Part shown: piece after piece, positions 39,743 through 40,000 of the stretch
How positions within the stretch are numbered: the stretch's first letter is position 1
Layout: every line of letters begins with the position of its first letter
Source: Gammaproteobacteria bacterium
GTDB lineage: Bacteria > Pseudomonadota > Gammaproteobacteria > Chromatiales > Chromatiaceae
NCBI GenBank assembly: GCA_011389885.1
Contig: JAABTK010000036.1
Coordinates: forward strand, 1-40,000
Length of the DNA stretch: 40,000 nt
Reading direction: 5' to 3'
Made by a program: the position numbers and the translations under genes
Notes under the pieces: generated by a model
What the model saw: only the letters and a program-made list of their open reading frames with translations
Database searches by the model: none
What the model was told of the DNA's origin: nothing

Positions 39743-40000
39743 AGGTAGTGGAGACCGAGATCCCGGGGGTGTTGATCATCGAGCCCAAGGTCTTCGGGGA
39801 CGACCGCGGCTGGTTCATGGAATCCTGGCAGCAGCAGCGTTATGCCGAGGTTGGCATCCCGGGCCCCTTCGTGCAGGACAACCAGGCGCATTCGCTGCGT
39901 GGCGTGCTGCGCGGGCTGCATGTGCAGAACCCCCATGCCCAGGGCAAGCTGGTGCAGGTGTTGCAGGGCGAGGTGTTCGACGTGGCGGTGGACATCCGGC
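39739..40000 (+). CDS. rfbC: dTDP-4-dehydrorhamnose 3,5-epimerase, 5' part
   Basis: 87 residues to the window edge. Starts [20 protein letters not shown], then [30 protein letters not shown] with the catalytic His region, and [19 protein letters not shown], all typical of RmlC/RfbC. Third step of dTDP-L-rhamnose synthesis. Begins within the rfbA stop (ATGA). rfbD would be expected further right. Confidence 0.95.
   Translation, partial: MKVVETEIPGVLIIEPKVFGDDRGWFMESWQQQRYAEVGIPGPFVQDNQAHSLRGVLRGLHVQNPHAQGKLVQVLQGEVFDVAVDIR

Overview
The window is GC-rich DNA of a gammaproteobacterium. The gene content and neighbourhoods (divergent rpiA/ilvA; nhaD-cca; midA/folM/folB; alaC-hom; a Vibrio vps-like exopolysaccharide block; ETHE1-type persulfide dioxygenase) suggest a Chromatiales/Ectothiorhodospiraceae-like, possibly sulfur-linked lineage, but no rRNA or other taxonomic marker is present, so this is inference. 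I see no tRNA, rRNA or CRISPR array.

Layout. 1-1140: the 5' part of a REP-associated Y1 transposase cut by the window edge, a short tandem-repeat block, and a periplasmic one-heme (Tll0287-like) protein. 1339-3639: divergent rpiA and ilvA. 3995-6341: persulfide dioxygenase, ankyrin lipoprotein, an unknown protein and a glutaredoxin-like protein. 6791-10391: a RecQ-family helicase and the SRAP protein YedK. 10438-13796: a surface protein (barrel, OmpA, Ig-like repeats) and a thioredoxin/DsbD-like membrane protein. 14026-16701: nhaD and cca, abutting. 16737-20404: midA, folM, a PNPOx-like protein and folB. 20488-21943: a small exported protein and a methyltransferase. 22331-32010: a long minus-strand run containing an exopolysaccharide export module in vpsM-N-O-P order followed by manC, mscS, an unknown gene and a DUF2384-type gene. 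32113-36102: a MIF-like tautomerase, a conserved unknown protein, hom and alaC. 36707-37594: two convergent, overlapping genes. 37794-40000: rfbB-rfbA-rfbC (partial) for dTDP-L-rhamnose, joined by ATGA overlaps.

The most striking feature is outside the genes. Nearly every intergenic gap over 300 bp holds a copy or fragment of one family of noncoding elements of about 150-465 bp. They share terminal inverted repeats of about 33 bp with a CTAG-like outer end and an inner CGGAAACAAC. Their subterminal arms are rich in CGCAGAG-type sequence, and the centres are a mosaic: a shared 250 bp core, a 16-bp perfect hairpin, a G-quadruplex-like tract, and strings resembling repeats seen in many environmental bacteria. 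Several copies begin at or within a few bases of a stop codon; in three genes the stop codon itself lies in the terminal CTAG/CTAA, and in recQ the last codons appear to come from an element. No copy encodes a plausible protein, so they look like non-autonomous (MITE-like) elements. The CTAG ends suggest TA duplication of the IS630/Tc1-mariner type, but this is a hypothesis.

Functionally, the exopolysaccharide module (outer-membrane barrel, OPX export protein, Wzc-type kinase/co-polymerase, VpsP-like protein) with ManC (GDP-mannose) and RfbBAC (dTDP-rhamnose) points to production of a mannose- and/or rhamnose-containing polysaccharide. Glycosyltransferases, flippase and polymerase are not in the window.
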